Positions 4,231 to 7,006 of a stretch of 7,006 bases of DNA are shown one piece after another. The notes under the pieces are model-generated. The model worked only from the letters and a program-made list of their open reading frames with translations, was not told where the DNA came from and ran no database searches. Position 1 is the stretch's first letter. Each line of letters opens with the position of its first letter. The position numbers and the translations under genes were made by a program. Source of the stretch: Verrucomicrobiales bacterium (GTDB lineage Bacteria; Verrucomicrobiota; Verrucomicrobiia; Limisphaerales; Palsa-1400). The DNA is taken from NCBI GenBank assembly GCA_028293405.1, contig JAQGOW010000552.1:1-7006 (forward strand), written 5' to 3'.

Positions 4231-7006
4231 CGCGCTTGGAGTTTCAAAAGTTCGCGACCTCTTGGTGGCGCTTCGTACCACCATCGTGGAGCTTTCGGCG
4301 CGCGAAGAAAAGGCGACCCTGGATTTGAAGGTAAAGCTGACGCGCGAGCAGAAAAACCGCGACGCTGCGCTCGAGGAGCTTGCAGGGACGTTGGCGGCTC
4401 GCACCGAGGAGGCGAAGGTCGCATTTCAAAAACTCGGGCAGGACGAGAAAGCGCGTTATGAAACGCGGCGGAGCAATATTGCGAAGGCGCACAAGGTCGC
4501 GAAAAAACAGGCGATCGAACGAATCGAACACATCGAGGGTTCGCGCAAATACAAGCTGCAACGGGAGACGTTGCAGTCGCAGCGCAAACGTGAAACGGAC
4601 ATCACCGACACGGAGCGCGCGTGTGAAGATTTCAAACGGCAGTTGGCCAACGAGAACGAGGCTTTGTTTCGATCGGAAGCAGCGGCCAAGGATGCGTTCA
4701 GCGGCTATGGAAGATTTTCCAAAGCTCTCGCCAGCGCGCAGGAGGCAGCGGTCACGGTCGAGGGGAACGAACATGATTTGCTGGCGCAGTTGGAGACATT
4801 GCGCGGGAAGGCTGACGAGAATCTTTCGCGGTTTAACCGGTTGTTCGTCACCAAACTTTTCAAATATGTTTTTGCGGGGTTGGTGATTGCGGCGGGGCTT
4901 TTCGCGATGGTGCCGATTTTGAATCAATTCCACGTGCAGACGGTGTCGATAGGTGTCGCTGGGGGAATTGCCGGAGCACTGGTGGTCCTTGCGATCGTGT
5001 TGCACGTGGTTGGTGGGAATCAGGGTTGGCCATTGGCGACGGATATTTCAGAGGCGCTCGGCACGGCGCGGAATCTGCATGGGATTTGTTTGCAGAAGGC
5101 CGAGGCGCGTCGCGTGAACACGTTGGCAAAGATTGAAGCGAATTTTGAGGCGACCACGCAACGTATTCAGCAGGAGTGGAGCGACACGCTCAATGGTGCG
5201 CAGCAACAGAAGATCGATTCGGAGCCGTTGGTTGAAGAAAAAGCAAAGCGCGTGGCGGCACGGCATGAGGCCATGCACAAGACGCGGTCGGAGAAAATTT
5301 CACGCGAGCATCGGGAGGCGGTCGGCACAAACACCAGTGACATCGAATCGCGCAGGAAAGAAGCGAACGATCGTTATCAGCAACAGGCTTCGAAACACAA
5401 TGCGGCATTTGACACGGAGTTGCGCGGGATCTCGACAGAATGGACATCCAGGCTCGGGCCGGTTTACCGCGAATTGATGCTGACGTCGGCGGTTTCAGAG
5501 GAGCTCTTTCGTCCGTGGGCGCGTGATTTGGTTGAGGAGTGGATTGCGCCGGAAACATTCGATCACCTTGCGCGGTTTGGTTCGCTTGAGGTCAACATCG
5601 ACAAGCTTGTCCCGAATCGCAGCAAGGAGAGCAAACTCCAGTTGCCCGGGCCGGCCCATTTGCATGTGCCGATGTTGCTGACCTATCCCGAGCAAGGGTC
5701 GGTGTTGTTTGAGGGTGATGCGGGTCGGGCGGAGATGATTGGGTCATTGAATAATATTGTCATGCGACTGCTCGCCGCTGCGCCGCCCGGGCGACTTCAT
5801 TTTACGATTATTGATCCGGTTGAGCTTGGGCAGAATTTTTCCAGTTTCATGCACCTCGCCGATCACGAGGAGCATCTGATCAACAGCCGCATTTGGACGC
5901 AAATGGATCAAATCGAGCAGCGGCTCGGCGAACTCAATGCGCACATGGAAAAAGTAATCCAGATGTATTTGCGCAACGAATACAGCACGATCGTGGAATA
6001 CAACGAGCAGGCGGGAAACATCGCGGAGAAATATCACTATTTGGTTGTCGCTGATTTTCCACACAACTTCAGTGACGTTGCTATTCGGCGATTGCTGAGC
6101 ATCGCGGCGAGTGGTGCGCGTTGCGGTGTGTATGCGTTGGTTCATTGGGACACGCGGCAACGGTTGGATCCCGCGGTCGCAGAGGAGTTGCGCAAGAGCG
6201 GAGCGCATATCGTGAGCAAGCCGGTGCTGCGCGAGGAGCAGACGACTTATCTGATTAATGGCGAACCGTTGGCGGGCGTGACAGTGAATTTGGATGAGCC
6301 GCCGAATGCTGAGCTCGCGACGGAATTGATTCACAAAGTTGGCAAAAGCAGTCGCGATTCGAATCGTGTGGAAGTGCCGTTTGATCATGTCGCGCCGCAC
6401 GATGGCGAGGTGTGGTCGCTCGACACCGGCAACGAATTGCGGGTGCCGATCGGGCGCACGGGCGCGACAAAGTTTCAGTATCTCGCGATCGGCAAAGGGA
6501 CGCGGCAACACGCGTTGATTGCGGGTAAAACTGGTTCGGGTAAGTCGACGTTGTTTCACGTGATGATTACGAACCTAGCGCTGTGGTGCAGTCCGGAGCA
6601 GGTGGAGTTTTACCTCATCGATTTTAAGAAGGGTGTTGAGTTTAAAAGTTACGCCACGCATCAACTGCCGCACGCGCGTGTCGTTGCGATTGAGAGTGAT
6701 CGCGAATTTGGCTTGAGTGTGTTGCAACGGCTCGATGCGGAATTGAAACGGCGCGGTGAATTGTTCCGTGAACATAACGTGCAAGACCTTCCGGGTTATC
6801 GCAAAGCGACCGGCCAACCGATGCCGCGCACTTTGTTGTTGATTGATGAGTTCCAGGAATTTTTCACTGAGGACGATAAAATTTTCCAAAGCGCGTCGGT
6901 GTTGCTCGACCGGATTGTGCGGCAAGGTCGCGCGTTTGGTATTCACGTGATTCTCGGCTCCCAGACGTTGGGAGGCGCGTACACGGTCGCACGGACGACG
7001 CTTGGA
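4223..7006 (+). CDS. Membrane-anchored FtsK/SpoIIIE-type ATPase with tandem FtsK modules (partial)
   Basis: The frame is open for 928 codons from a GTG at 4223 to the right edge. In order: a charged coiled coil (about 10-205); two membrane helices (about 216-236 and 241-264) joined by a very short loop, so both ends should be cytoplasmic; a second coiled coil (about 275-400); a degenerate FtsK-like module (about 490-640) in which Walker A is replaced by GDAGRAEM (498-505) and Walker B by LVVADFP; then an intact module with HALIAGKTGSGKSTLFH (Walker A 768-775, Lys774), FYLIDFKKGVEF, LLLIDEFQEFF (Asp875, Glu876) and RQGRAFGIHVILGSQT. The rest of the active domain is beyond the window. Known FtsK/SpoIIIE proteins pump DNA, and EccC/EssC relatives drive type VII protein export; the WXG100-like neighbours favour the second role, which is inference. 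The start overlaps the preceding gene by 8 nt without its own Shine-Dalgarno, so translational coupling is likely. Confidence 0.92.
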   Translation, partial: MSNALGVSKVRDLLVALRTTIVELSAREEKATLDLKVKLTREQKNRDAALEELAGTLAARTEEAKVAFQKLGQDEKARYETRRSNIAKAHKVAKKQAIERIEHIEGSRKYKLQRETLQSQRKRETDITDTERACEDFKRQLANENEALFRSEAAAKDAFSGYGRFSKALASAQEAAVTVEGNEHDLLAQLETLRGKADENLSRFNRLFVTKLFKYVFAGLVIAAGLFAMVPILNQFHVQTVSIGVAGGIAGALVVLAIVLHVVGGNQGWPLATDISEALGTARNLHGICLQKAEARRVNTLAKIEANFEATTQRIQQEWSDTLNGAQQQKIDSEPLVEEKAKRVAARHEAMHKTRSEKISREHREAVGTNTSDIESRRKEANDRYQQQASKHNAAFDTELRGISTEWTSRLGPVYRELMLTSAVSEELFRPWARDLVEEWIAPETFDHLARFGSLEVNIDKLVPNRSKESKLQLPGPAHLHVPMLLTYPEQGSVLFEGDAGRAEMIGSLNNIVMRLLAAAPPGRLHFTIIDPVELGQNFSSFMHLADHEEHLINSRIWTQMDQIEQRLGELNAHMEKVIQMYLRNEYSTIVEYNEQAGNIAEKYHYLVVADFPHNFSDVAIRRLLSIAASGARCGVYALVHWDTRQRLDPAVAEELRKSGAHIVSKPVLREEQTTYLINGEPLAGVTVNLDEPPNAELATELIHKVGKSSRDSNRVEVPFDHVAPHDGEVWSLDTGNELRVPIGRTGATKFQYLAIGKGTRQHALIAGKTGSGKSTLFHVMITNLALWCSPEQVEFYLIDFKKGVEFKSYATHQLPHARVVAIESDREFGLSVLQRLDAELKRRGELFREHNVQDLPGYRKATGQPMPRTLLLIDEFQEFFTEDDKIFQSASVLLDRIVRQGRAFGIHVILGSQTLGGAYTVARTTLG

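Noticed and set aside
4244..5005. Long minus-strand open frame (253 codons) opposite the ATPase gene
   Set aside because: Its translation is Arg/Leu/His-rich without any motif, while the plus strand has a continuous frame with coiled coil and membrane helices. It is a complementary-strand shadow.
5744..6559. Long minus-strand open frame (271 codons)
   Set aside because: It lies wholly opposite the degenerate and active FtsK modules, which carry recognisable motifs on the plus strand; no start context or family features are seen.

Overview
The window looks like chromosomal DNA of a Gram-negative bacterium, most probably a member of the Verrucomicrobiota (Limisphaerales/Pedosphaera-like). This is an inference, resting mainly on two prepilin-like proteins with the C-terminal pattern DGAKQQWALEN...TPTGPQLQPYLGR...GVLPICP, a style I associate with that phylum. 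An outer-membrane-type lipoprotein and the general rarity of clear Shine-Dalgarno sites fit. No rRNA, tRNA, CRISPR array or insertion sequence is visible. No stretch longer than 300 bases lacks a gene; the longest gaps are 830-1043, 2511-2696 and 3042-3180.

Left part (1-3041), a mosaic of short units. A minus-strand exported DUF3857 protein runs off the left edge. Divergently from it, a plus-strand pair encodes a 76-residue hypothetical protein and a stand-alone response-regulator receiver domain. The receiver's stop codon directly abuts the stop codon of a convergent minus-strand pair of tandemly duplicated type IV-pilin/pseudopilin-like proteins. Upstream of the prepilins, also on the minus strand, lies a Ser/Gly-rich lipoprotein gene followed by a convincing intrinsic terminator at 2633-2653.

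Right part (3181-7006), the most interesting region, a tight plus-strand operon of four genes: (i) a 90-residue WXG100-like helical protein; (ii) a 185-residue coiled-coil protein; (iii) a 70-residue helical protein; (iv) a very large membrane-anchored FtsK/SpoIIIE-type ATPase that continues past the right edge. Spacings are 10 nt, an ATGA overlap and an 8-nt overlap, so the products very likely act together. Proteins (i) and (iii) share a W-x-D-Q-x(4)-F core instead of the classical W-x-G. The ATPase reads coiled coil, two transmembrane helices, coiled coil, a degenerate FtsK-like module without Walker residues, then an intact FtsK module (Walker A GKTGSGKS, Walker B LLLIDE).

This gene set resembles the minimal core of a type VII (ESX/Ess-like) secretion machine, small helical WXG-type proteins plus an EccC/EssC-like ATPase, but in a Gram-negative context and with a different ATPase architecture. 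Whether it secretes proteins is not shown by the sequence; it is the best candidate here for a poorly described system.
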